Positions 1 to 7,688 of a stretch of DNA of 16,207 nucleotides are shown piece after piece. Both the position numbers and the translations under genes were made by a program. Position 1 is the first letter of the stretch, and every line of letters starts with the position of its first letter. Source of the stretch: an uncultured Eubacteriales bacterium (GTDB lineage: Bacteria > Bacillota > Clostridia > Oscillospirales > Oscillospiraceae); contig UROL01000020.1 in NCBI GenBank assembly GCA_900549495.1, forward strand, positions 1 through 16,207. Reading direction: 5' to 3'. The notes under the pieces are model-generated. The model made no database searches. It saw nothing but the letters and a program-made list of their open reading frames with translations, and was not told the DNA's origin.

Positions 1-26
1 GGCTCGGAGATGTGTATAAGAGACAG
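1..26 (+). other. Illumina Nextera adapter remnant (not genomic)
   Basis: Bases 8-26 are exactly the 19-base Tn5 mosaic end AGATGTGTATAAGAGACAG, and bases 1-7 (GGCTCGG) are the bases that precede it in the Nextera read-2 transposase adapter. This is library-preparation sequence left on the end of the contig. Any start codon inside it, such as the ATG at 10 or 12, is an artefact and produces false N-termini beginning MCIRDS or MYKRQ. The adapter should be trimmed before the contig is used. Confidence 0.97.
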
Positions 27-321
27 CTCCGGAGCCGCCGCCTCCTGCACCCAGGGGCAGGAGCTGATTGCCCGGATGATTGCCATGAAGGGCCCGGAAA
101 TTCTCATTGGCGCCGGTGTCAATGCCCAGGTAATTCGCCATTTCCGCCAAGCCGTGCCAGGAGCCGCCGCCTTCCATATGAGCGGCAAAACCGAGCTGGA
201 AAGCCGGATGCGTTTCCGCCGGGAGGGCGTTCCCATGGGTCTGCCGGGGCTGGACGAATGGCACATCCAGCAAACCAGTCAGGAGGCCGTCGCCGCCGCC
301 CGGAAGGCGCTGGATGCATAA
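27..321 (+). CDS. cutC: CutC family protein, C-terminal fragment
   Basis: This is the last 97 or so codons of a CutC-family TIM-barrel protein; the N-terminus is lost at the contig end. Visible family features are an SGAAAS stretch, the conserved late-barrel segment ILIGAGVN, a GAAAFHMSGK stretch with the conserved His, and a closing R-x-EGVPMG segment before a helical tail ending in KALDA. CutC was first described as a copper-homeostasis protein, but its biochemical role is unsettled. A full-length protein is usually 200-250 residues, so more than half is missing. The codon at 25-27 straddles the adapter junction. Hand-counted GC in 121-180 is 60%, clearly higher than in the next gene. The next gene starts 87 bp downstream, so co-transcription is uncertain. 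Confidence 0.85.
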
Positions 322-351
322 AAGGGAATACCGCAAGGAATCAAAATAATC

Positions 352-381
352 TTGTTGCTATCGCCATAATATCCGTAATTT
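352..381 (+). promoter_or_regulatory. Possible weak promoter before the GNAT gene
   Basis: TTGTTG at 352-357 and TAATTT at 376-381 are separated by 18 bp in an AT-rich stretch between cutC and the acetyltransferase. Both boxes deviate from consensus, so this is only a candidate. Read-through from cutC is the alternative. Confidence 0.25.
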
Positions 382-408
382 TCAGAGCATGTGACCAAGG
401 AGGCTAAA

Positions 409-879
409 ATGGAACAACTGCAAATACGCTATGCGTCCATAGCCGATTACGATGGCGTTGAAAAAATTATGAAACAAGTCCAGGAATTACATGTCAATTT
501 AAGGCCGGATATATATCAGCCCATTGACGTTGTATTGCCTTACCAGGAATTCTGTAAAGCCGTTGAGCAAAGAACCCTGATTGTGGCAGAGCAAAACGAG
601 GATGTCGTCGGTGTACTATCTTATGTTCACAGGCATATTGAATCCGACAAGCAAGTTACACGGGATGTGATGTTTATTGATTGCATGGCCGTGGATGAAC
701 AGCTTCGTGGAAGAGGTATTGGACGAAAACTTTTTGAATTTGCCAAAAACATACTTCACGAAAAGTCCTTTGACGGTCTGGAACTGCAAGTGAATGCACG
801 CAATCAAAACGCAAGAAGGTTCTACGAAAATTATGGTTTCAAAGAGAAATCCATAAATATGGAGCTGTTCTTGGATTAA
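409..879 (+). CDS. GNAT family N-acetyltransferase
   Basis: A 156-residue GCN5-related N-acetyltransferase, which transfers an acetyl group from acetyl-CoA to an amine. The substrate cannot be predicted. The core signature is the acetyl-CoA pyrophosphate loop (motif A), read as RGRGIG at about residues 104-109. It is preceded by a beta strand with FIDCMAV and followed by the LELQVNARNQNARRFYENYGF segment, a typical motif B ending. The start at 409 is preferred over an in-frame GTG at 391 because AAGGAGG (397-403) sits 5 bp upstream. There is no signal peptide or membrane segment. GC is low (38% in 721-780 by hand count) compared with cutC beside it. Family assignment is firm; the specific role is open. 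Confidence 0.88.
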   Translation: MEQLQIRYASIADYDGVEKIMKQVQELHVNLRPDIYQPIDVVLPYQEFCKAVEQRTLIVAEQNEDVVGVLSYVHRHIESDKQVTRDVMFIDCMAVDEQLRGRGIGRKLFEFAKNILHEKSFDGLELQVNARNQNARRFYENYGFKEKSINMELFLD

Positions 880-895
880 AACTTCTCCAATAGGG

Positions 896-939
896 ATATG
901 TACCCCCAACACTGGACACCCAGTATTGGGGGCACATAT
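896..939. repeat. 20-bp inverted repeat, hairpin after the GNAT gene
   Basis: Arms 896-915 and 920-939 pair over 18 of 20 positions around a 4-nt loop (ACAC), giving a stable stem that starts 16 bp after the acetyltransferase stop. The flanks GGGAT (893-897) and ATCCC (943-947) could extend it with a bulge. No T-run follows on either strand, so it is not a classical intrinsic terminator. It may act as a 3'-end stabiliser, a processing signal or the end of a small repeat element. Confidence 0.7.
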
Positions 940-1120
940 CTTATCCCCGGGCAAGGCCCCTGCCGCTATCGCATATTCATTGGCAGCCCGCCCAATTTCC
1001 GCCGCCATCTCCCCCGCCCTAGGGGCATAGCCAACCACAACGGCTTTGTAAATCAGCAGCCCAAATCTTGTAAAGCACCGGCAAAGCCAAAAGAAGGCTT
1101 ACCGCTCCAGCCTCTACAGC
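940..1120. other. Non-coding stretch between two hairpins
   Basis: No convincing gene is seen here on either strand. A minus-strand frame stays open across 940-1038 and reads something protein-like (GEMAAEIGRAANEYAIAAG), but its extension runs antisense through the acetyltransferase, and the reading upstream would need a frame change. It could be a decayed gene fragment, a small intergenic repeat, or the body of an untranslated RNA ending at the terminator at 1121-1162. It is distinctly more GC-rich than the acetyltransferase. Confidence 0.4.
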
Positions 1121-1162
1121 CATCAGGGCCAGGCAATTCGCCTGGCCCTGATGTTTTATTAT
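1121..1162 (+). terminator. Rho-independent terminator, plus strand
   Basis: A perfect 14-bp stem, CATCAGGGCCAGGC (1121-1134) with its complement at 1140-1153, closes a 5-nt AATTC loop and is followed directly by TTTTATTAT. On the minus strand there is no T-run after the stem, so it works in the plus direction. It lies 240 bp beyond the acetyltransferase stop, which implies a long 3' UTR or a separate short transcript. Confidence 0.88.
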
Positions 1163-1194
1163 AGAGTCTGTTCGCCTGCAATTGGGTATTTCTC

Positions 1195-1221
1195 CCGGCG
1201 TAATATGGTCATTTACGCCGG
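1195..1221 (-). terminator. Hairpin at the 3' end of the transporter gene
   Basis: CCGGCGTAA (1195-1203) pairs with TTACGCCGG (1213-1221) around a 9-nt loop. The stem covers the last codons and the stop of the leftward transporter gene. The minus-strand sequence beyond has only a short A/T stretch and no U-run, so this is a weak or atypical terminator for the amidohydrolase-transporter unit. Confidence 0.4.
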
Positions 1222-2069
1222 ACATTAACAACAATCACTGCAATAAAAATAAGGGCAAACCCGGCAAAAATCTTAAAAGTCACCTGCTCGTGGTAAAAAA
1301 TAACAGAGGCCAATACGCCAAAAACAGATTCAAAGCAAAGAATAATGGAGCCCTCAGAGGATGGCGTATACTTAAGTCCGTAGGCTTGCAGCAGGAAGCA
1401 GACGGTAGTGCATACTATGCTGAGATATCCCAGGTTCATGTAATCAGACATAGCCAGCTGCCCCGGCGCATCCTCAAACAGGAGTGCACCTGCCCAGCAT
1501 ACCAATGCGCCCACAAAGAATTGGAGTGCACTAATGGCAACGGTATTGCAGTTCTTCACATATTTTCCGGTCAAAATAATATGTAACCCATAGAAAATAC
1601 CACAGATTAGCGTAAGAATATCCCCCAGATTGATGCCGGTATCTTCATTGCCCAGAGAAACTAAGCCTATGCCCACGGTACAGATTATGGCGGCAACCAC
1701 ATTGGACAGCGACGGCCTCTGTTTGTCCAGCGCCCAAAGAAGAAACGGAACAAAAACCACATAGGTGGTCGTCAGGAAAGCATTTTTTCCCGGTGTTGTG
1801 TATATCAGTCCATAGGTCTGAACAATAAAAGCGGCGGCAAGGCATGTGCCCAGCAGGATGCCGCCAATAACAGAGGTGCGCTCTAATTTTCTAATCTCAC
1901 GCCATGCCAGGATTCCGGGCAGAATCGTAGCAATTGAGAACCGAATTGCCAGAACCCACAGAGGCCCCATCACGTTTACTGTATTTTTGAGTATGACAAA
2001 AGAAATACCCCAAACGATGGTAGTGGCAAAAAGAGCGGGTCTGCCCAAAATCGATTGCCGTTTATTCAT
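1209..2069 (-). CDS. DMT superfamily (EamA-type) transporter
   Basis: A 286-residue integral membrane protein of the drug/metabolite transporter superfamily, with two tandem EamA repeats and about ten hydrophobic segments. Repeat one runs from ALFATTIVWGISFVILKNTV to about residue 130. Repeat two starts near GDILTLICGIFYGLHIILTG and ends in FAGFALIFIAVIVVNV followed by a positive tail. Family signatures visible are the WG(I/S)SF motif in the first helix, TTPGKNAFL after helix 4, and SSEGSIILCFESVFGVL before helix 9. Members usually export metabolites, amino acids or drugs. The start at 2069 is chosen over 2084 because AAAGGA (2076-2081) lies 6 bp upstream. It follows the amidohydrolase by 39 bp, so the pair is probably one transcript; exporting that enzyme's product is a reasonable guess, not shown. 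Confidence 0.88.
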   Translation of the reverse strand: MNKRQSILGRPALFATTIVWGISFVILKNTVNVMGPLWVLAIRFSIATILPGILAWREIRKLERTSVIGGILLGTCLAAAFIVQTYGLIYTTPGKNAFLTTTYVVFVPFLLWALDKQRPSLSNVVAAIICTVGIGLVSLGNEDTGINLGDILTLICGIFYGLHIILTGKYVKNCNTVAISALQFFVGALVCWAGALLFEDAPGQLAMSDYMNLGYLSIVCTTVCFLLQAYGLKYTPSSEGSIILCFESVFGVLASVIFYHEQVTFKIFAGFALIFIAVIVVNVRRK

Positions 2070-2108
2070 TTTGCATCCTTTCATGTAATGGTAAAATTCT
2101 CTTTTCTC

Positions 2109-3305
2109 TCACACTTTATAGAGCGCTTTTGGCCCATTAAACATAATATCAGAGATGAGTTTTCGGCAAAGTGCAGGAGAATAATAGCCATGCTCCACCT
2201 TGCTATCCAACGTCTCGGCGAGAACCTTGCAAAAAATCTGCTTAGAGGCCAGACTTTCTTCGGCGGTTTCCGCATCGCAGCCCCAACCCAGGCGTCCACT
2301 GTCTGACAAATCCATAATTTCGCCAAAGACCGCAGCCGCCCTGCCGGGCGACAAAAGCGGGAGCCAGCTCAGGTCTACATAGACATTGTTATAGCTGTGA
2401 ACCAAAGACATACAGTCCGCTGTATGCGGATAGGAGCAGTGCAGCAGCACAAATTGTGTGTCCGGGCAAGCATCCAGCAGCGGCTTCAGCCAGAGCGCAT
2501 TTGTGCGAACCAGGCAGCCCGTACCTGTGTGTATTTGCACCGCCATTCCAAGCTGGCCGGCACGGCGGCAAATGCGATAGGCCGTTAAGTCTTCGAAGGC
2601 TTTGACCTGCATCGGCGTAGCGTTGCAATCCTCCCACCCCCGACGTGCATCCTCCAGATTGGCTTTCGTAAAATCAAGCCCCCGTTCATAGGCAATGGCC
2701 AGTTTGATTGCCACGACACCCCTGGCATGCATTCTGCCAATGGCCTTATCCATTTCGTCCAGATACGCATCCATGGAGAGCTTGCCCTGTGCCGGAATAA
2801 AACGGCGAGGGTCATTGCCATTTTCGTCACGCCCGGCATGGGGATGTCCTTTGATAAACATATCGCAGCGGAATGCAGGCCGATAGAGACTAGGCTCTCC
2901 GTTATCGTCTCCAGGATTTAGCTGCATATCGCCAACAATTGCCTTGTAATTACACTTTTCCCGAAGGATGCTGTCAATATGATTCGATTTCGCATTTGCA
3001 ATAGCCAGATTCTGTTCGATTTCCTCCCAATTTTCTCGACAAAGAGGGATTTGGTTATGAGAATACAGCTGTCCAAGCGTTGCAGCCAAGGTGTAGAAAT
3101 AACTGTTGCAGCTGACTTTATCCAAAAATTCCGTTGGCTCCATACCGGGGTGAATCATGCCCTTATATTGCCAGTTGATGTAGCATCTGCTGAGCAAGTC
3201 CGGAAGGGTTTGGATTTGCGGACGGTGCACGTCAATATGGCAATGAGTATTGATACAAGGCGCTTCCATGGCCAGATTGTAAAAATCAGCAAACAATTGT
3301 GACAT
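2109..3305 (-). CDS. Amidohydrolase family (Amidohydro_2-like) metal-dependent hydrolase
   Basis: A 398-residue TIM-barrel enzyme with the full metal-site pattern of the amidohydrolase superfamily: H21-x-H23 in INTHCHID, K201 in VVAIKLA, H259 in VQIHTGTG, H289 in FVLLHCSYPH and D344 in GWGCDAE. The layout resembles amidohydrolase-2 and uronate-isomerase-like proteins, which include sugar lactonases, decarboxylases and isomerases. The reaction cannot be decided from sequence. The protein has no signal peptide and is cytoplasmic. The start is supported by GGGGGAG (minus strand, 3311-3317), 5 bp from the ATG. It is the first gene of the leftward unit and diverges from the LacI-family regulator. 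Its leader carries a 25-bp repeat matching the one at the regulator gene, so joint control with the galactosidase operon is likely. Confidence 0.85.
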   Translation of the reverse strand: MSQLFADFYNLAMEAPCINTHCHIDVHRPQIQTLPDLLSRCYINWQYKGMIHPGMEPTEFLDKVSCNSYFYTLAATLGQLYSHNQIPLCRENWEEIEQNLAIANAKSNHIDSILREKCNYKAIVGDMQLNPGDDNGEPSLYRPAFRCDMFIKGHPHAGRDENGNDPRRFIPAQGKLSMDAYLDEMDKAIGRMHARGVVAIKLAIAYERGLDFTKANLEDARRGWEDCNATPMQVKAFEDLTAYRICRRAGQLGMAVQIHTGTGCLVRTNALWLKPLLDACPDTQFVLLHCSYPHTADCMSLVHSYNNVYVDLSWLPLLSPGRAAAVFGEIMDLSDSGRLGWGCDAETAEESLASKQIFCKVLAETLDSKVEHGYYSPALCRKLISDIMFNGPKALYKV

Positions 3306-3317
3306 AATATCTCCCCC

Positions 3318-3342
3318 TGTAAAAAGTGATAAATGTTTTACT
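3318..3342. promoter_or_regulatory. Putative LacI-family operator O2 (amidohydrolase leader)
   Basis: Imperfect inverted repeat: GTAAAAA (3319-3325), a 9-bp spacer, then GTTTTAC (3335-3341) followed by T. It has the same length and 7-9-7 layout as the repeat at 3500-3524, with one arm mismatch. It lies in the 5' leader of the amidohydrolase transcript, directly before its ribosome site, where a bound repressor would act as a roadblock. Confidence 0.6.
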
Positions 3343-3362
3343 ATTATTTACTACTGTAAAAC
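3335..3362. repeat. Second inverted pair in the amidohydrolase leader
   Basis: GTTTTAC (3335-3341) and GTAAAAC (3356-3362) form a perfect 7-bp inverted pair with a 14-bp spacer. The left arm is shared with O2. The arms face the opposite way from the two 25-bp repeats, so it may be an extra half-site rather than a separate operator. Confidence 0.4.
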
Positions 3363-3401
3363 CATACGCTCCATTGAAAGAAATGCAGCGCCATCAAAGC
3401 C

Positions 3402-3430
3402 ATCATAACATCATAATGTATATGTGTCAA
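3402..3430 (-). promoter_or_regulatory. Sigma-A promoter for amidohydrolase-transporter unit
   Basis: On the minus strand, TTGACA (3430-3425) is followed after 17 bp by TATGAT (3407-3402), with a TG one base before the -10 (extended -10). Transcription should start near 3395, giving a leader of about 90 nt that contains O2. This is a near-consensus housekeeping promoter that would be strong without repression. Confidence 0.8.
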
Positions 3431-3461
3431 TATATCAAAAATTTTATTTTTTAATTGCTAA

Positions 3462-4562
<1,101 letters not shown>

Positions 4563-4578
4563 GCAAGGAAGCAACGAA

Positions 4579-4587
4579 GGGGGAGGG
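4579..4587 (+). promoter_or_regulatory. Ribosome site for the TTG-started galactosidase
   Basis: A purine run GGGGGAGGG lies 5 bp before TTG at 4593. It sets the start: no ATG or GTG occurs at a suitable distance, and the protein from the TTG aligns with the family N-terminus. Confidence 0.7.
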
Positions 4588-4592
4588 TTCTT

Positions 4593-7500
4593 TTGAAGCA
4601 GACATTTTGTTACGGAGCCGAGGACTGGCGCTGCCGGGATGTGCTAAGCAGAAACCGGATGAAGACAAGGCCGTTCTATGTGGGATTTGAGAGCCAGGAG
4701 CTTGCTCTGAAGGGAGACCGCAGCGCAAGCAGGAATTTTGCATCTCTCAATGGGACTTGGAAATTTTACTATTGTGATCAGCCCTATCATTGTCCCAAAG
4801 ATTTTTCAACGGTTGACTTTGATGACAGCGCATGGGACGAAACGCCTGTCCCCAGCCAGTGGCAGATGCAGGGGTACGGAAAACGTCATTATACCGATGC
4901 ACTGTCCCTGTTTCCGCTGACCGAGCCCCCTACGATTCAGGCCAAGAATCCTACCGGAATCTACCGGAGAAATTTTCATATTGCAGAAGACGAGCGGGAG
5001 ACAATTCTGCGCTTCGATGGAGTAGAAAGCGCATTCCATGTATGGGTTAACGGCAGCCCCGCCGGTTATTCGCAGGGCAGTCGCCTTACAAGTGAATTCG
5101 ATATCAGCCGCTTTGTTCACCCCGGCGAGAATCAGTTAACTGTCCGTGTATACCAGTTTAGCGACGGAAGCTACCTGGAAAACCAGGACATGTGGTGGCT
5201 GGGCGGCATAATTCGGGATGTGTCCTTGATTCGCAGACCGAAGCTGCATTTGTCTGACCTGAAAATCGATGCATGGCTAAACGAGGATTTGACCAGCTCA
5301 GACCTTAAAATTGCAATGGAGCTCGAAAATCACAGCCATGCCGCAGACGCCACACTGGATATTGTCATTTTGGAGGCAGACCGCACTATTTGGAAGGAAT
5401 CCATTTCGGCAGGCAGCATCCAGGAAACATCTGCCAAAGAATTGAAAACGAGTATACCGCTGGATCAGGTCAAGCAATGGAGCGCAGAAAGTCCGTTTCT
5501 TTATACCGTCCTTGTGCTTTTATGCTCCGAAGGAAGCATGCTGGAATGCTACAGCCAGAGAATCGGGTTCCGTCGGATTGAGGTAAAAGATGATGGACTG
5601 ATGTATATCAACGGCGCAGCACTGAAGCTCAAGGGCGTGAATCGGCACGACTGGGACTGCCGCCTGGGGCGGGCAATCACTCGCAAGGAAATGCTCTGGG
5701 ATTTGACGCAAATGAAGCGTGCCAATGTCAACGCAGTACGCACCTCTCACTACCCCAACCATCCAGATTTCTATGATTTATGCGATGAAATGGGCTTGTA
5801 TGTAATGGAAGAGGCCGACATCGAGTGCAATCAGGTTATATATGTAAAAGATAAGGACTTTTTGAGCAATAACCCCGCATGGCAGCCCGCCTATTTGGAC
5901 AGAGTGCAGCGGATGATCCACAGAGATAAGAACCATGCATCCGTTCTGTTTTGGTCGCTTGGCAACGAATCCGGCTATGGTTGCAATTTTGCCGCATGCT
6001 ATAAGATGATTAAATCCTATGACCCTGTTCGCTTGGTACATTACGAAGAGGACAGAGAGGCCCAGACGGCAGACGTGATTTCAACCATGTATACAACCCA
6101 AAGCCAGTTGGAAAAGTTCGGCAAAGAGACCTGGCATAAGAAGCCCCATATCGTCTGTGAGTATGCCCATGCCATGGGAAATGGCCCCGGCGGATTGGAC
6201 GAATACTGGGATGTATTCCGGCGGTATCCCAGACTGCAAGGAGGCTTTATTTGGGAATGGATTGACCAATCCATCCTGCACGAGGGTGTCATGACCTATG
6301 GCGGAGATTACGCAGACCAGCCCAACGAAGGGCCGTTCTGCGCAGATGGTTTGATTACCGCCGACAGGCAGCTGTACCCTGCTATGAGAGAAGTAAAAAA
6401 AGCCTTTGAGGGAATGGCCCTGATTTCACTGGAGCGGGAAACCGGCGACGGTATAATTGAAAACAGGCTGGACTTTACGGATTTGAGTGCCTATATTGCG
6501 GAAATTACGATTGGAACCCCCGGAAGGATACTCCAATCCCGGAAGGTGCAGCTGCCCTCTATCCGGCCCGGCCAAAGGGGAAGCGTTCACCTTTATGACC
6601 CCGGCGTTGTCGGACAATTGCCCCAGGGGCAGGACATTTGGCTGAATGTTCATGTGAAATACCTGGTGCCTCCTGCCTGGGCAGAGGACAATCAGGATGC
6701 CGCATTTGCACAGGTTTTGCTTCGCAAGGCGGCAGATGCCAGCCCCAAGGCTGCTTCCGGAAAAATCCGGGCAGAAGCCGGAGAAAGAGAAATTCGGGTT
6801 CATACCGAAAACGCCGAATACGTGTTTGACACCTCCGAGGGGATGCTGCTGCGCTGTAGCGTCAATGGCAATCCGGAAATCATTCAGGGAAAAGACTTCC
6901 ATTTCTGGAGAGCACCCATTGACAACGACAGAAACGTTAAGCTGGATTGGCAGAAAAAGCTGGTGCAGCACACCCTGAATGTGGTGCACCAGGTTGCATT
7001 GGAAACATCCGAAAATTGTGTATGGATTCGGGTAAAAAAGGAATATCGTCCCTATGTACTGGATTGGACGATTCTCCTGGACGTATCCTATCAAATCCAT
7101 GCCGATGGTGAAATGGAAATCTCTGTATCAGGATGTCCCCAGGGAGATCTTCCCAAAACATTGCCCAGAATTGGAATGCGAATGCTTTTGCCGGATACCT
7201 GCGAGCATGTTGTATGGTACGGCAGAGGCCCGGATGAAAGCTACAGAGATTTCAAGCAGGGAGCTCCCATGGGAATCTGGCGCAGAAATGTAACGGATAT
7301 GTATTTCCCATATGTTCGTCCTCAAGAACACGGCGGGCATACGGATACACGGTGGGTTTGGCTGGGAGATCACCACTCCGGAGTACTATTCTCCGGCTCA
7401 GAAACCTTCAGCTTTACAGCGCTCCACTACAGCTCGGAACAGCTGGATGCAGCCACGCATACCAATGAGCTTATTCCGGACAAGGACATCTGGCTGACCT

Positions 7501-7640
7501 TGGATTATATGCATCAGGGGTTGGGCAGCGCATCCTGGGGCGCAGAAGCAACCGATGCCCAGACACTGGTTCCGAAGCCGTTTTGTTTCCATTGGAGTAT
7601 GAAGCCGGTTTCCGCCAATGATTTAGAGCAGCTTTTGTAA
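4593..7640 (+). CDS. ebgA: GH2 beta-galactosidase, EbgA/LacZ-like
   Basis: A 1015-residue cytoplasmic glycoside hydrolase family 2 enzyme that cleaves terminal beta-galactosides with retention. Domains in order: sugar-binding jelly roll (about 45-215, with ENQDMWW), Ig-like domain (about 220-325), TIM barrel (about 330-600), a beta-sandwich linker domain, and the C-terminal Bgal_small_N domain (about 745-1010). The acid/base is E459 in WSLGNESGYG and the nucleophile is E523 in VCEYAHAMGN; H352 lies in GVNRHDW. Length and text (GNESGYGCN, HYEEDRE, AMGNGPGG) resemble E. coli EbgA more than LacZ. At the LacZ magnesium site (E416, H418, E461) the segment reads IECNQ, so the His is replaced by N413. 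No EbgC partner is present. TTG start, 30 bp after the regulator gene; same operon. The true substrate may be a plant or host beta-galactoside rather than lactose. Confidence 0.92.
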   Translation: MKQTFCYGAEDWRCRDVLSRNRMKTRPFYVGFESQELALKGDRSASRNFASLNGTWKFYYCDQPYHCPKDFSTVDFDDSAWDETPVPSQWQMQGYGKRHYTDALSLFPLTEPPTIQAKNPTGIYRRNFHIAEDERETILRFDGVESAFHVWVNGSPAGYSQGSRLTSEFDISRFVHPGENQLTVRVYQFSDGSYLENQDMWWLGGIIRDVSLIRRPKLHLSDLKIDAWLNEDLTSSDLKIAMELENHSHAADATLDIVILEADRTIWKESISAGSIQETSAKELKTSIPLDQVKQWSAESPFLYTVLVLLCSEGSMLECYSQRIGFRRIEVKDDGLMYINGAALKLKGVNRHDWDCRLGRAITRKEMLWDLTQMKRANVNAVRTSHYPNHPDFYDLCDEMGLYVMEEADIECNQVIYVKDKDFLSNNPAWQPAYLDRVQRMIHRDKNHASVLFWSLGNESGYGCNFAACYKMIKSYDPVRLVHYEEDREAQTADVISTMYTTQSQLEKFGKETWHKKPHIVCEYAHAMGNGPGGLDEYWDVFRRYPRLQGGFIWEWIDQSILHEGVMTYGGDYADQPNEGPFCADGLITADRQLYPAMREVKKAFEGMALISLERETGDGIIENRLDFTDLSAYIAEITIGTPGRILQSRKVQLPSIRPGQRGSVHLYDPGVVGQLPQGQDIWLNVHVKYLVPPAWAEDNQDAAFAQVLLRKAADASPKAASGKIRAEAGEREIRVHTENAEYVFDTSEGMLLRCSVNGNPEIIQGKDFHFWRAPIDNDRNVKLDWQKKLVQHTLNVVHQVALETSENCVWIRVKKEYRPYVLDWTILLDVSYQIHADGEMEISVSGCPQGDLPKTLPRIGMRMLLPDTCEHVVWYGRGPDESYRDFKQGAPMGIWRRNVTDMYFPYVRPQEHGGHTDTRWVWLGDHHSGVLFSGSETFSFTALHYSSEQLDAATHTNELIPDKDIWLTLDYMHQGLGSASWGAEATDAQTLVPKPFCFHWSMKPVSANDLEQLL

Positions 7641-7676
7641 ATCAGGAAATACCATCCAGGCAAAAAATCGGAGTAT

Positions 7677-7682
7677 GGGGGG
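7677..7682 (+). promoter_or_regulatory. Ribosome site for the TTG-started permease
   Basis: GGGGGG at 7677-7682 lies 6 bp before TTG at 7689, the only plausible start before the first conserved segment. This is the second TTG start in the operon. Confidence 0.6.
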
Positions 7683-7688
7683 ATAACC

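Noticed and set aside
1..26. Tn5-type transposon end as a real mobile element
   Set aside because: The mosaic end is joined to the synthetic Nextera tail and lies exactly at the contig edge; no transposase or IS sequence is present.
10..27. ATG starts at 10 and 12 giving proteins beginning MCIRDS or MYKRQ
   Set aside because: They lie in adapter sequence; the true gene continues from the lost upstream part.
616..1038. 140-codon minus-strand open frame
   Set aside because: Most of it is antisense to the acetyltransferase, with no ribosome site seen; only the 940-1038 part looks even slightly protein-like, and that is noted as an open question.
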